Assembly: GCA_029718625.1 (NCBI GenBank)
Contig: CM056376.1
Coordinates: 115,768,263 to 115,832,262, forward strand
Reading direction: 5' to 3'
Source: Synaphobranchus kaupii
Taxonomy: Eukaryota > Chordata > Actinopteri > Anguilliformes > Synaphobranchidae
DNA: 64,000 bases
In this document: in pieces, positions 19,706-55,375 of the stretch
Numbering within the stretch: the first letter of the stretch is position 1
Layout: every line of letters starts with the position of its first letter
Position numbers and translations under genes: made by a program
Notes under the pieces: model-generated
What the model was told of the DNA's origin: nothing
The model's input: the letters and a program-made list of their open reading frames with translations, nothing else
Databases searched by the model: none

Positions 19706-21470
19706 AATCACAACCTTACCACCATTACACAACCCACACAACCTTACCGCCATTACATAACCCACACACAACCTTACCGCCATTACATAACCCACACACA
19801 ACCTTACCGCCATTACATAACCCACAAACAACCTTACCGCCATTAGATAACCCACACACAACCTTACCGCCATTACACAACCCACATACAACCTTACCAC
19901 CATTACACAACCCACAAACAACCTTACCACCATTACATAACCCACACACAACCTTACCGCCATTACATAACCCACACACAAACTTACCGCCATTACATAA
20001 TCCACAAACAACCATACCACCATTACACAACCCACATAGAATCTTACCGCCATTACATAACCCAAAAACAACCTTACTGCCATTACACAACCCACACGCA
20101 ACCTTACCACCATTACATAACCCACACACAAACTTACCGCCATTACATAACCCACACACAACCTTACCGCCATTACACAACCCACATACAACCTTACCGC
20201 CATTACACAACCCACACACAAACTTACCGCCATTACATAATCCACAACAACCTTACCACCATTACACAACCCACATAGAATCTTACCGCCATTACATAAC
20301 CCACACACAACCTTACCGCCATTACACAACCCACACATAACCTTACCGTCATTACATAACCCACACACAACCTTACCGCCATTACACAACCCACACACAA
20401 CCTTACCAACATTACATAACCCACACACAACCTTACCAACATTACATAACCCACACACAACCTTACTGCCATTACACAACCCACATAGAATCTTACCGCC
20501 ATTACATAACCCATGCACAAACTAATGCTATTACACAACCTACACACAACTTTACCACCATTACATAATCCACACACAACTTTACCGCTATTACATAACC
20601 CAGACACAACATTGCCGCCATTACATAACCTACACACAACCTTTCCACCATTACATAACTCACAATTTACAGCCATAAAATAACAGTTTCCCGCCATTAC
20701 ATAACCCACACACAACCCAACGCCATTATATATACCGCACACAACTTTACTGCCATTACATAACCCACACACACCCTTACACAACCCACATACAACCTTA
20801 CTGCCATCTTTATCCCACACACAACCTCACTGCCATTACATAACCCACACAATTTACCACCATTACGTAACCCACACACAACTTTACCGCCATTACATAA
20901 CCTACACACAACATGGCCGCTATTACCTAACCCACACACAACCTTACCACTATTATATAAGTCACACACAACCTTACCGTCATTACATAACCCACACACA
21001 AACTTACCGCCATTACATAATCCACAAACAACCATACCACCATTACACAACCCACATAGAATCTTACCGCCATTACATAACCCACACACAACCTTACCAC
21101 CATTATATAACCCACAAACTTACCGCCATTACATAAACCACACATAAACATACCACCATACCACCTTAACACAAGCCACGCCCACCATTACATAACCCAC
21201 AGACAAAGTTACAGCCATTATACAACCCACACACAACCCTAATGCCATTACCTAACCCACACACAACCTTACTGCCATTACCTAACCCACACACAACCTT
21301 GCCACTATTATATGTCACACACAACCTTACCGCCATTACATAACCCACAAACTTACCGCCATTACATAAAGCACACATAAACATACCACCATTACATTGC
21401 CCACACACAACCTTACCACCATTACACAACCCACACACAACCTTACCGCCATTATATAAACCCCGCACAG
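19706..21470 (+). repeat. 30-bp minisatellite directly after the stop codon, about 58 units
   Basis: The unit is about CCGCCATTACATAACCCACA plus CACAACCTTA. The sequence around the last codons and stop (19673-19727, CCGCCATTACACAG...ACATAACC...CACAACCTTA) is a diverged version of the same unit, so the array probably grew from the end of the gene. It may lie in the 3' UTR: poly(A) signals AATAAA occur at about 21625 and 21666. The long Gly-Leu-Cys-Asn frames on the - strand are artefacts. Confidence 0.92.
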
Positions 21471-21599
21471 CAGTACAGCAGAGGCACTGCCCGACTGCCA
21501 GCACACATACAGAACTCACGGCACATTTCCAATGCAAGAGACTGAGTACACAAAGCAATGGATGGAGTGCAGCTAAATCCCATCAACAGCTTCCAGTTC

Positions 21600-21700
21600 A
21601 ATATGCTGATAATCAAAGGCTGAAATAAATAAAACTGGTTTTGGTTTAACAATGAACAGTTGTGAATAAAAGTGATTTTGTGTGATTTGTAGATTCACCA
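21600..21700 (+). terminator. Candidate poly(A) region of the CCDC166-like gene
   Basis: AATAAATAAAA at about 21625 and GAATAAAAGT at about 21666 are followed by T/G-rich sequence (TTTTGTGTGATTTGT). This would make a 3' UTR of about 2 kb that includes the minisatellite. No nearer AATAAA follows the stop on the + strand. Confidence 0.4.
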
Positions 21701-21748
21701 TTGAGCTATTCTCAAAATACAAAGAAGCGGGAATGTGTAATACAGGGC

Positions 21749-23013
21749 TCCCCAAACCCTGGTCCTGGAGAGCCACAGGGTCTGCTGGGGCTCCCAACTC
21801 TGGTCTTAGAGAGCCACAGGGTCTGTTGGGGTCACCAATCCTGGTCCTAGAGAGCCACAGGGTCTGTTGGGGTCACTAATCGTGGTCCTAGAGAGCCACA
21901 GGGTCTGTTGGGGTCAACAACCCTGGTCCTGGAGAGCCGCAGGGTCTGTTGGGCACATCCAATTCTGGTACTGGAGAGCCACGCTGTCTTTTGGGGTCCC
22001 CAACCCTGGTCTTGGAGAGCCACAGGGTCTGTTGGGGTTACTAACCCTGGTCCTGGAGAGCCACAGGGTCTGTTGGGCACATCCAATCCTGGTACTGGAG
22101 AGCCACGCGGTCTTTTGGGGTCCCCAACCCTGGTCTTGGAGAGCCACATGGTCTTTTGTGATCCCCATCCCTGGTCCTGGAGAGCCAGAGGGCCTGCTGG
22201 GATCACCAACCCTGGTCCTAGAGAGCCACAGGGTCTGTTGGGGTCACTAATCCTGGTCCTAGAGAGCCACAGGGTCTGTTGGGGTCACCAGCCCTGGTCC
22301 TAGAGAGACACAGCATCTGTTGGGCTCAACAACCCTGGTCCTGGAGAGCCACAGGGTCTGTTGGGGTCACCAATCCTGGTCCTAGAGAGCCACATGGTCT
22401 GTTGGGGTCACCAACCCTGGTCCTAAAGAGTCACAGGGTCTGTTGGGCACATCCCATCCTGGTACTAGAGAGCCATGTGGTCTTTTGGGGTCCCCAACCC
22501 TGGTCTTGGATAGCCACATGGTCTTTTGGGGTCCCCATCCCTGGTCCTGGAGAGCCACAGGGCCTGCTGGGGTCACCAATACTGGTCCTAGAGAGCCAAA
22601 GAATATGTTGGGGTCACCAACCCTGGTCCTAGAGAGCCACAGGGTCTGTTGGGGTCACCAACCCTGGTCCTAAAGAGCCACAGGGTCTGTTGGGCTCAAC
22701 AACCCTGGTCCTGGAGAGCCACAGGGTCTGTTGGGGTCACCAATCCTGGTCCTAGAGAGCCACAGGGTCTGTTGGGGTCACCAACCCTGGTCCTAGAGAG
22801 CCACATAGTCTGTTGGGGTCCCCAACCCTGGTCCTGGACAGCCTCAGAGATTTTCTTCAAAAACCACCCGGTTCCGACTCAGGAAATCAGGTGAGGTGAG
22901 TTAACTGTGTAATTAGCTGCTTTAATTGGTTAATTAAGTGCTGAACAACAAAAAACAGCAGCGAGTGAGGCTCTCCAGAGACAAGTTTGAGAACCCTTTG
23001 GCTTTTCACATAA
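21749..23013. mobile_element. hAT-like non-autonomous element with internal 41-bp array
   Basis: The left end is CAGGGCTCCCCAAACCCTGG and the right side ends in CTCTCCAGAGACAAGTTTGAG AACCCT, an imperfect inverted match. The non-repetitive core (22850-22990: AAACCACCCGGTTCCGACTC..., TTAATTGGTTAATTAAGTG) is a widespread fish repeat. CAGGG ends suggest hAT, but no transposase or clear 8-bp duplication is visible. Confidence 0.55.
21760..22845 (+). repeat. 41-bp minisatellite made from the element's own end
   Basis: About 26 units of CCTGGTCCTAGAGAGCCACA plus GGGTCTGTTGGGGTCACCAAC. The unit equals the terminal segment of the surrounding element, so the array is an internal amplification of its left end. 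Confidence 0.92.
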
Positions 23014-23033
23014 TTGTGCATGTCCCATAGTGT

Positions 23034-23049
23034 CCAGCAGGTGGCAGTA
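23034..23049 (+). promoter_or_regulatory. CTCF-type motif between the convergent genes
   Basis: CCAGCAGGTGGCAGTA agrees at every position with CCASYAGRKGGCRSYR. It lies between the CCDC166-like 3' end and the sema4f poly(A) signal. Binding is inferred. Confidence 0.55.
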
Positions 23050-23064
23050 GAGTAGAAGCACAAA

Positions 23065-24536
23065 TTGGGTCATTATAGGAGGTAGCTTTATTACCATTTA
23101 CATTAAACACAGTGCATTCATATGCTTACAGTCATCCACAATATACACAGATATACGTAGGAATTCAAAACAAATGTACATTTATTCATTATATAAATTA
23201 TAAAAATAAAACCTTATAATCCAAACATGTATTTACACCAATAGACATATTTTTCTTTATATTTAAAATAACATTTACAGTGAAGGTAACACTTTTGGGG
23301 TTAAAACAAAAAAAAAACTTGTTACATTTCATTACAGCTAGATGTGATTTGAATACCAGAAGACTAATGTTATTGAGATGTTCTTATTTTAGGGTTTAGG
23401 GTTTTATTTTAAAAAGGGTTAACATTTTTTAAATACACTAAAAAAAGGGGAAAATGTGGCTGGCTGCTGTTTTTGGGGTCCCAGTCTCTCCCGGTTTTAC
23501 CAGTTACATATTTGCCCACCTGTAGTGCGATTTCCAGCTCAGGGGTGATCATTTAAAAAAAGGATTTTGTATGACATCTCTTACAGATATCCCGTCACAA
23601 ACTCCTTCAGCCCTGTCCGCTCAGTGCAGACAGCTGTCAATCTACAGTGTATATAAAACGGCATTCCGGGAAAACTGAATGCTAGGAGAGTGCAGAGAAA
23701 AAGCCAGGCGTGTTTATAACCCAAACAGAGACACGCTGCCGGCTCTTTGGTTGCGTACCTGTGATTGGCTTTGACCAGAAGGGGCGCTACATCTCAGTGT
23801 TACCTTCTGCTTGTTAAAAAAAAAATTTTAATGAAGGAAAAGAAAGGACATAAAGAAGGAGAAAGTGTGGATGACAGAGAGAAAGAACGATGGCAGTGAC
23901 ATGCATTTAATCCCTGACCACATTCAGCAGTTCACCACATTCATGCGTTTAAACCCCGCTCACATTCAGCAGTTAACCCTCATTCCACAGCAATGGGCTG
24001 CTCTGTTCAGCACATACACATACACTCTAAACACACTTTCATGGGAAAAATCCTTTTAAAAAAGAATAATAATTTAAAAATATTTGAAAAACAGATCACT
24101 AGTTTCAGCAGGCAGTGTTTCCATGGTAGCACAGATGAAGAATGTGCCTTTTCTGGACAGGACTCTTTGGTGCCTAGACACCCAGATGGGGTCCTGTTTA
24201 TATGCAGATACACACACATACCTGCACAGAAATACACACCTGCAGATACACACACACCTGCACAGTTACACACGCACCTAGCTGGAGACACACCTGCAGA
24301 TACACACACACCTGCACTGCAGTTTCCTGCTGCAAATCCCAATACACACCTCCTATTCCACTAAATCAAAACCTGCATTGAAGCAGTTATGTTGTTTTGA
24401 GCTGAAGGATGTGTATCTCAGTGTCTGTGCACGCTATTCCACACCTGACAATGACCTTTGACCTGTCGCTCTCTCTCAGACCCCGACAGACCGGGCTCAC
24501 TGGGCATCAATGCTAGGACATGCCTCACCCTCTCTC

Positions 24537-24616
<80 letters not shown>

Positions 24617-25134
24617 AACCAAACACAGCCTCCTTATCCTTGTACATACACAGTTATTGTATGACAGCAAAATAAGTGTAAAAAATGTGAAATAAAACCT
24701 TAAATCTTTACATCCCTCTGCAACTACATCACCGTGCTCAAAATCCAGCTCCACAGCATGGGACAGATCCACAGCATGGCTGCCAGCACTCAGCACTCAG
24801 ACAGTGCGCATAAGGTGCATATAGGGTGTGCATGTGGCAGGGGGAAGCTACCATTTATGGTTGCCATGCTGCTCAGAGCAACAGTAGAACATGGCGGACA
24901 GGAGGGAGGGGCATGTTCAGGCAGGAGATCTTGACCAATAATGCGCTGCTCCAATGTTGTTCCCGCTGTAGGGGTGCCCCACCCCCTCGCCCATCTGCCT
25001 GAGAGCGTGTGTTAGGGTGTGTGTGTACGTGTGCATATGTGTTAGGGTGTGTGTGTTTGTATCAGGGGTGCTCTCTCTCCAGGCTGTGGCAGTGGGGAGT
25101 GAGATTTGGGGTTCAGTGCAAGGTGGGGCGGGGC
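23065..25134 (-). other. sema4f: sema4f 3' UTR
   Basis: The region runs from the stop codon (25135) to the first good - strand poly(A) signal, AATAAA at plus 23092-23087. It contains a (CT)n run (24536-24608), CA-rich degenerate repeats (24205-24320) and no coding signature. The 2-kb length fits semaphorin transcripts, but other poly(A) sites could be used. Confidence 0.5.
23087..23092 (-). terminator. sema4f: Poly(A) signal AATAAA for sema4f
   Basis: Plus TTTATT reads GGTAATAAAGC on the - strand. Cleavage would fall near 23060-23075, just short of the CTCF-type motif. Confidence 0.5.
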
Positions 25135-48368
<23,234 letters not shown>

Positions 48369-48371
48369 CTG

Positions 48372-48403
48372 AGAGAGACAGAGAGAAAGAAAGAGAGAGA
48401 GGT

Positions 48404-48449
<46 letters not shown>

Positions 48450-48475
48450 AGAGAGAGAGAGAGAGAGAGTGAGGT

Positions 48476-48520
<45 letters not shown>

Positions 48521-48522
48521 GG
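48372..48522. repeat. (GA)n microsatellite with GAGGTGGGA interruptions
   Basis: Purine-rich on the + strand, giving a long CT tract upstream of the sema exon acceptor at 48369. Three units are separated by AGGTGGGAGAG. Confidence 0.95.
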
Positions 48523-49068
48523 GGGGAACAATCAATCAAAAGATCAATAATTTAACCAATCAACTAATCAATCAATCTTTCTGTTTGCATAGCACCATTT
48601 ATAAACAGGGCATCACAATCAATTCCAAAAGAGCAAGAAAAAATCTCAATGGGCCAGTTTTGAATGAACACAAAGAGTACTGCAGAGTACAGGCATCCAT
48701 ACACCTCTGCTACTGTTCAATAAGGAGCCTTTAAATGTTTAAATACAGTTTTAGTTCAGCCATGATGTGCTGTGACACCCTGCTGTCAAATATTCTGAAA
48801 TTATCTTCATTAAATTAATATTGGACCATAAAATCAACACTAATCTTTGTTTCTATCTTTCATCCATGAATAATAAAACCAAGGTACTCATGATGTTGTT
48901 AAAATGTGCTCTATTGCTTGTTTAAGCAAGTTCTTGCTGAATGGCGTTGGTAATCTGCTTTTACAATCTCCTACAAGGACATGCAAAATCAATGAAGGCA
49001 AGTTTTACTGCTTAAAGATGACTGGCATAATTTATGTCTCTTACATTAACTTATTAATATTCAGATTC
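48523..49068. other. Probable sema4f intron, no feature
   Basis: AT-rich unique sequence. No repeats or coding signature recognised. Confidence 0.4.
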
Positions 49069-49402
49069 GGGCAGCATGTAGGTGCAGTGGTTAGCACTGT
49101 TGCCTCACTGTCGAATTTGAATCCTGGCCGAGGGCCTCTCTGTGTGTTTTGCATGTTCTCTTTGCATGTCCATGTGGGTTTCCTCCGGGTGCTCCGGTTT
49201 CCTCCCACAGTCCAAAGACATGTAGGTTAGGCCAATTGGAGACTCGGAATTGCCCATAGATATGAGTGCGTTAGTGAATCGTGTGTGTGTGCCCTGCAAT
49301 GGACTGGTGACCTGTCCAGGGTATATTCCTGCCTCACGCCAAATGCATGCTGGCATAGGCTCCAGCCCCCCCCCCCCGACCAGATAATGGATGGATGGAT
49401 GT
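49069..49402 (+). mobile_element. Mermaid-like SINE-type repeat
   Basis: Blocks 'gtgcagtggttagcactgtt', 'gggtttcctccgggtgctcc', 'ccacagtccaaagacatgta' and 'cctgtccagggtatattcct', ending in a C-run and (GGAT)n. This is one of the commonest short repeats of teleosts. I associate it with the Mermaid/DANA group, but the name is from memory. Confidence 0.7.
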
Positions 49403-49430
49403 ATATTCAGACTCTCTGGATTTACAGAAT

Positions 49431-49434
<4 letters not shown>

Positions 49435-49481
<47 letters not shown>
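49435..49481. repeat. (CA)n microsatellite
   Basis: About 22 CA units directly after the SINE-type repeat. Confidence 0.97.
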
Positions 49482-49484
<3 letters not shown>

Positions 49485-50165
49485 CATATAACCCCTTGCA
49501 AATGATATCCATGTTTTTACAGCCTCTGAACCACCCCCCCTTAGTCTTCTTCCAGCTCCTGCAGCTCTCCAGCAGCACTGCAATCGCAGGTAAATCTGCA
49601 AGACAGGACCTGTCTTACAGTAAACTCTGATAAGGTAAGTTTCAGAATCACAGGGTCAGTTACCTGTGTCTGCTTGTTATAAGGACGTGTAGTTATTGTA
49701 AGGCTGCAGCTTCTTCAGATGAAGGGCTCAATCTTACACTCGCTACAAAGAGACAGTAACCGAAAAGTGTTTTTGCTAGTTTCAGATCGATGCAGTTGTC
49801 ATTTTCCCGTCCAGTGCCCACATTGTTTAATTGGCAAATGAACTTGCACCCATCTGGGCAAGTTGGTCTTAAGATGAGGTGTGGTCAGGTGCATTGTTGG
49901 CGTATTGACATTTTGATGCAGCTGAAAGCGTTTGTGCTAAAGCCAACACAAACCTGGTCTTCGTAAGTCATGTCACAGTTGTGTTATTGTTATTTTAAGG
50001 GCCCAATATTAAAATAGCAACGTGTGTCAACACCGTCCTGTCTGTTATACACAGGGGTACGCATAAACATGCATAAAAATATCAAGATTACATTGTGGAA
50101 TATTATTCTTGTCTATATCAAGAAATACATAATAAAAAAAGTGTCCATCAGCCAAAGACCACATA
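49482..50165. other. Unassigned sequence
   Basis: No repeat family or gene signature recognised. Confidence 0.35.
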
Positions 50166-50868
50166 CAGTGAGCACCAATTCAATTAATTGGACAGTGACA
50201 CATTTTTGGTTATTTTGGTTCTGTACTCTAGCACGTTCAATTTGAAAGTATAAAATGACAATGAGGTTGAAGTGCAGACTGTCAGCTTTAATTTGAAGGT
50301 ATTTTCTTCCATATCGGATGAACCATTTAGAAATGATAGAACCTTTAGTACATAGTCCCCCCCATTTCCGGGCATCAAAATATTGGACAGTTTAACATAA
50401 TGTAGAATAAAGTAATCATTTTTAATATGTGGTCACATATCCTTTGCATGCCATGACTTCCTGATGTCTGTGACCCAAAAATATCAAAAGACTCTTGATA
50501 ACTTATTTTCTGGTACTCCTACAAGCGATAATATAACCTCTCTGCATTTGAATGGATCTTTATGGGAATTGGGGGGTGGGAGTAGATTTAGCTGTAAATT
50601 ACACTGGAACAGTATGGAACACATGGTGGGCTAAATGGCTCCAAGTCATCAAGGGTCTGACGTATCAAACAAGCCTTAAATCATCACTCTGCTGCCAGAT
50701 ATGCAGTAGATATGGATGGATAACTTGAAGGGTTTCTTCTCCTGACTTATTTTTCCATAGGGTTCAATAGGACAATTTGTCAGGAGAAACAACCATTAAA
50801 GTGATCCATCCATATCTACTGCATATCTGGCAGCAGAGTGATGGTTTGAGGCTTGTTTGATACCTGAT
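50166..50868. mobile_element. Tc1-like terminal region carrying fold-back element copy 2
   Basis: 50166-50480 begins CAGTGAGCACCAATTC and continues 'gtgcagactgtcagctttaa', a Tc1-like terminal repeat of fish. From 50481 the fold-back family starts (ATATCAAAAGACTCTTGATA). Its left arm and centre are present and its right arm stops near 50868 ('gaggcttgtttgatacctga'). No transposase. Confidence 0.65.
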
Positions 50869-50924
50869 TCAAAAAACAAAGATTAATTCAAATTTCACAT
50901 TTTGTTTCAGATTTTCCCTGTTTT

Positions 50925-51290
50925 TTCTCCCAATTTGGTAGCCAATTGTACCCTGTTGTGATTTAATTCCCTGTGTACTGCTGAGAATTCGCCGATACAC
51001 AACCCCATCAGCCGGAGGTCGGAAGGAAGTCGCCATGTCTTCTCCAAGGCGTGACTCCTCGCGCCCCTGACCGTAATTCTAGACTACACAGGGCCGCAAT
51101 ATGCGCGACTAATCTCCCCGCCGAGACTCACCCACCCTTCCCGGAGAGCGGCCGCCCGATTTTTCCGTGCCCTCAAGGCACCGGCCATACTCGGATCTGG
51201 CAGGACCCAGTCACGAACCCAGGTCCACAGTGTGCAACTGCATTGACTCAAAGGCCAATGCTTTTACCGCTGCTCCAATTTCTTAACACA
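50925..51290 (-). mobile_element. tRNA-type SINE-like repeat
   Basis: Read on the - strand, the head 'gagcagcggtaaaagcattg' and 'gacctgggttcgtgactggg' resembles a tRNA-derived promoter with a degraded B box. The body ('ggcgagattagtcgcgcata') is GC-richer than its surroundings. The exact family is not known to me. Confidence 0.5.
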
Positions 51291-52255
51291 ATTTGAACCA
51301 TGTTCTTCGTTCTTCACACTTTTTTATTTACAGTGACCAGGTTTCCATACATTCAGTAATTAAAACCCTGTTGATTTTACATGTTACTCCATAACTGAAC
51401 AAAACGATTTGAAAGAGAACCAACAATGAGCCTATTGCGGTACAGCATGGGCTGTACTCAAGCAGTATATTTCTCTCCTGAGGAAAAAAAGACTGATACG
51501 GACAGATATAATGAACAGACATATAATGGACATATAATGTGCTAATTTAAAGGTTTAATCACTGTATCGACAGACGGTTTGCAGGTACATTGAGATGTGC
51601 AGTGTTCTGGTTATTTTCTTGTGACCTAGTATAAACTCCACTGTGTGGAGAGACACACCTGTCAATTTCTGCTGTGACTGTGGTTACTGTGGCTTTCTGA
51701 ATCTGCATCTACTTTCACTTACAAACGGCTGCATGGAGAGAGACAGAGAAAGAGAGAGACTGAAAGAGAGAGAGATAGAGAGAAAGAGAGAGGGGGCTAC
51801 ACCCCAAGAGAAGCAGCACACACCAAGAAACACAATGAAGACATGTTTTCAAAATCGCTGCCTGTAATAGAACATCCGAGCCTCCTGTAATTAAAGAATA
51901 GAAAGCATGTGAGGAAAACAGAGGTTCCATATCTGGTGCATCTGTAGGATCTGTGGTATAGCAGGAGTTCAGTATCTGGTGTATCTGTAGGATCTGTGTT
52001 ATAGCAAGAGTTCAGTATCTGGGGTGTCTGTAAGATCTGTGGTATAGCATAGTATTTTTTTCTGGCTTTGTGATGCAAAAGCCCACCCACACTGATTGGC
52101 TGTAAATAAATAAGGGCTACGTCTCGATTAAAGGAGCAGTTTGTGGCCCTGAGCCCTGCACATCCAGGCATTACCACACAGCCAATTTGGAGAGCACAGC
52201 ACTAGACAGGTCCTGCTACATTTGGGGATTTAATTCTCTGGGAAAGAGTGCCAGC
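51291..52255. other. Unassigned sequence with short tandem repeats
   Basis: A (GA)n run at 51735-51795 and a 42-base repeat around 'agtatctggtgtatctgtag' (three copies, 51925-52050). No coding signature. Confidence 0.45.
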
Positions 52256-52925
52256 CTACTGCAGCCTGTGTTACTCATGTCTCATTTTGTAAGGTCCTGT
52301 CTAATTGTATTAAGCCCTCCCGCACTGTGTTAAGCCCTGTCTCACTGTGTTAGACCACTTCTCACTGTGTTAGGCCATGTCCCTCTGTGTAAGGCCCTGT
52401 CTCACTGTGTTAAGCCCTGAATCACTGTGTTAGGCCCTGTCTCACTATGTTAGACCACTTCTCACTGTGTTAGGCCCTGTCTCACTATGTTAGACCCTGT
52501 CCCACTGTTAGGCCCTGTCTCACTGTGTTAAGCCCTGAATCACTGTGTTAGGCCCTGTCTCACTATGTTAGACCCTGTCCCACTGTTAGGCCATGTCTCA
52601 CTGTGTTAGGCCCTGTTCCAGTATCATAGGCCCTGCCTCAGTGTGTTAGGCCATGTCTCACTGTGTTGCGCCCTGTACCACTATGTTAGGCCATGTCTCA
52701 GTGTGTTAGGTCCTGTTCCACTATCATAGGCCCTGTCTCACTGTGTTAGGCACTGTCCCACTATCTTAGGCCATGTCTCACTGTGTTAGGCCCTGTCTCA
52801 TTGGGTTAGGCCATGTCTAACTGTGTTAGGTCCTGTCTAAATATGTTAGGCCATGTCTAACTGTGTTACACCCTGTTTCACTATGACGTTATGCCATGTC
52901 TAACTGTGTTAGGCCATGCACTGTC
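52256..52925. repeat. 20-21-bp minisatellite
   Basis: About 32 units of CCTGTCTCACTGTGTTAGGC with many variants. 52990-53100 then has three 35-bp repeats of 'gcctctctgtgacatcacaa'. Confidence 0.93.
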
Positions 52926-53109
52926 ACACTACCGCATCAGTTCAATCATGATTCCAGCATTTGCCACTTCAGATGTCTTTCTACTTCTTAAAAAGGCCAT
53001 CAGCAGGGTGCCTCTCTGTGACATCACAATGCATTTAGGAGTGCCTCTCTGTGACATCATAATGCACAGCAGTGTGTCTCTCTGTGATGTCACAATGCTA
53101 TTCCTGTAA

Positions 53110-53770
53110 GATAGGACAAGTGGAGTCCTCCTACACTGTGAGAAACATCAAATAAAAAAACAAGTTCAGTATATTTTATCAATTTATAAACAAAATTTAT
53201 TCCAAATAAAGAAAGTAAGTCATATCAGGGGAAGGGCCAACAGTACCAATTGCAGTATGTTTCAACCTGTCACCTGAGGGACAACCTAGGAAGATATATT
53301 ATTTAAAATGTATTTATCAATGTAATTAAATTTAATTACAGTTTCGTTTAGTATTATTTTAATTATAATGTTCCTTTGTTAAAATGTTTACAGTATTTGT
53401 TTTTTTCCTACATAAGTATATTGAATTGATCGAGAAGGAGGGAGGTATGAAGAGAGAAAGAGAAGGAGGGAGGAATGGAGGAAGAAAGAGAAGAAGGGAG
53501 TGATGGATAGAGAAAGAGAAGGAGGGAGTGATGGAGGCGTGTAGCCCAGGCATGGGGGTGGGAGGGTTATACAGCCTGGCTCATGTCCAGGCACCCCAGT
53601 GGGACAGGGAAGAGGGTCAGAATCTCACTCCGCACAATATCACACTTGTACAAAGCACTGACTCTGACAAACAAAGAACACAGCTCTGGCTCCCAGAAAT
53701 GACGTCAGCACAGTGCAGTCCAACGCTCATCTCCCCTTTCACAAAACACCAGCCTTTTTACACATGCAGA
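53110..53770. other. Unassigned AT-rich and GA-rich sequence
   Basis: A purine-rich stretch at 53430-53535 (GAAAGAGAAGGAGGGA units) and no recognised element. Open frames on both strands are low-complexity. Confidence 0.45.
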
Positions 53771-53787
53771 TTCCTCAAGTACGCACG

Positions 53788-53822
<35 letters not shown>

Positions 53823-53837
53823 GCATATGCACAGACA

Positions 53838-53912
<75 letters not shown>

Positions 53913-53960
53913 CATACAAACACACATACAGTACACGCACACACAAACACACACACTTTA
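53771..53960. repeat. (CA)n compound microsatellite
   Basis: CA runs with CACG and AGACG interruptions. Confidence 0.97.
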
Positions 53961-54525
53961 AATTATAATGAAACACGATGTTTCTGCATTTCAGCCCTGA
54001 CTGAGAGGATACTGTTCATCCAGACAAAGACCTCATGAGAATCTACATATGCATTATGCAAGTTCTGCAAATTTCTGAAAAGTCTCCAGGCCCGAAGAGT
54101 TCCGGAGCCATCACCACTGTGATGCATGCTGGGATTTCTTCATTGAGTCCACTGAATCTAGACCTTCTGAAGAACCATACTGCAGTGCCTCTGCAGTGGC
54201 TGCAGGTTTAACTTCAATCAATTAATTATAAATTAATTATAAGCCACATTACTGACCCCGCTTTCAAGTGCAGGTTTTGGGCTTTAAAATGACAGGTGAT
54301 GACAGACAGCTCACTGCACCTGTTGTCTTACACCTGGGTTTACACCTGCATGTCTTACATCCTGTTTAATCTGTGGAAAGAGCATCACTAGTCCAGGTTA
54401 ATAAAGTAGCCTAATCTAATCTAATCTGCCTACAGATATACCGGTGGCAAAACTGTAAGAACGAGACGCCAGCCCTGTCTGTCCATCCACCCCCGGCCCC
54501 CTGCAGCTCCTCTAAAAATATAATT
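53961..54525. other. Unassigned sequence
   Basis: No recognised gene or repeat apart from a short (TAATC)n at 54409-54428. Confidence 0.4.
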
Positions 54526-55148
54526 TTTCTCCTGCAGTTACACCATCTGCAACCCCCTACAGTTACACCATCTGCAACCCCCTACAGGTACACCATCTGC
54601 ACCCCCCTACAGTTACACCATCTGCACTCCCTTCAGTTACACCATCTGCACCCCCTTGCAGTTACACCATCTGCACCCCCCTACAGTTAAACCATCTGCA
54701 CCTCCCTTCAGTTACACCATCTGCAACCCCTTCAGTTACACCATCTGCACCCCCTACAGTTACACCATCTGCACCCCCTTCAGTTACACCATCTGCACCT
54801 CCTACAGTTAAACCATCTGCACCTCCCTTCAGTTACACCATCTGCACCCCCTTCAGTTACACTATCTGCACCCCCTTCAGTTACACCATCTGCACCTCCT
54901 ACAGTTAAACCATCTGCACCTCCCTTCAGTTACACCATCTGCACCCCCTTCAGTTACACCATCTGCACCCCCTACAGTTACACCATGTGCACCCCGCTAC
55001 AGTTACACCATCTGCACCCCCTACAGTTACACCACCTGCACCCCCTTCTGTTACACCATCTGCACCCCCCTACAGTTACACCATCTGCACCCCCTACAGT
55101 TACACCATCTGCACCCTCTACAGTTAAACCATCTGCACCTCCCTACAG

Positions 55149-55150
<2 letters not shown>
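54526..55150. repeat. 23-24-bp minisatellite
   Basis: About 26 units of CAGTTACACCATCTGCACCC CCTA. Passes directly into the CA microsatellite. Confidence 0.95.
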
Positions 55151-55186
<36 letters not shown>

Positions 55187-55297
55187 GCGCACACATACAC
55201 ATGCACACACCTGCACAGACACACACTCACACACACACACACACACACACACGCGCGCACACATACACATGCACACACCTGCACAGACACTCACACA

Positions 55298-55339
<42 letters not shown>

Positions 55340-55375
55340 CTCAGTCACACGCACACGCACACATACACATGCCTG
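55151..55375. repeat. (CA)n with a duplicated 83-bp block
   Basis: CA runs contain the block 'acacatacacatgcacacac' plus 'ctgcacagacac' twice (55190 and 55258). Confidence 0.95.

Noticed and set aside
19556..20820. Long Gly-Leu-Cys-Asn-Gly-Gly-Lys repeat frames on the - strand
   Set aside because: Period-30 minisatellite artefacts with no start, splice or domain evidence.
23770..23788. Second CTCF-like site (ACCAGAAGGGGCGCTAC)
   Set aside because: One G short of the core spacing and mismatched at the Y position; weaker than the site at 23034.
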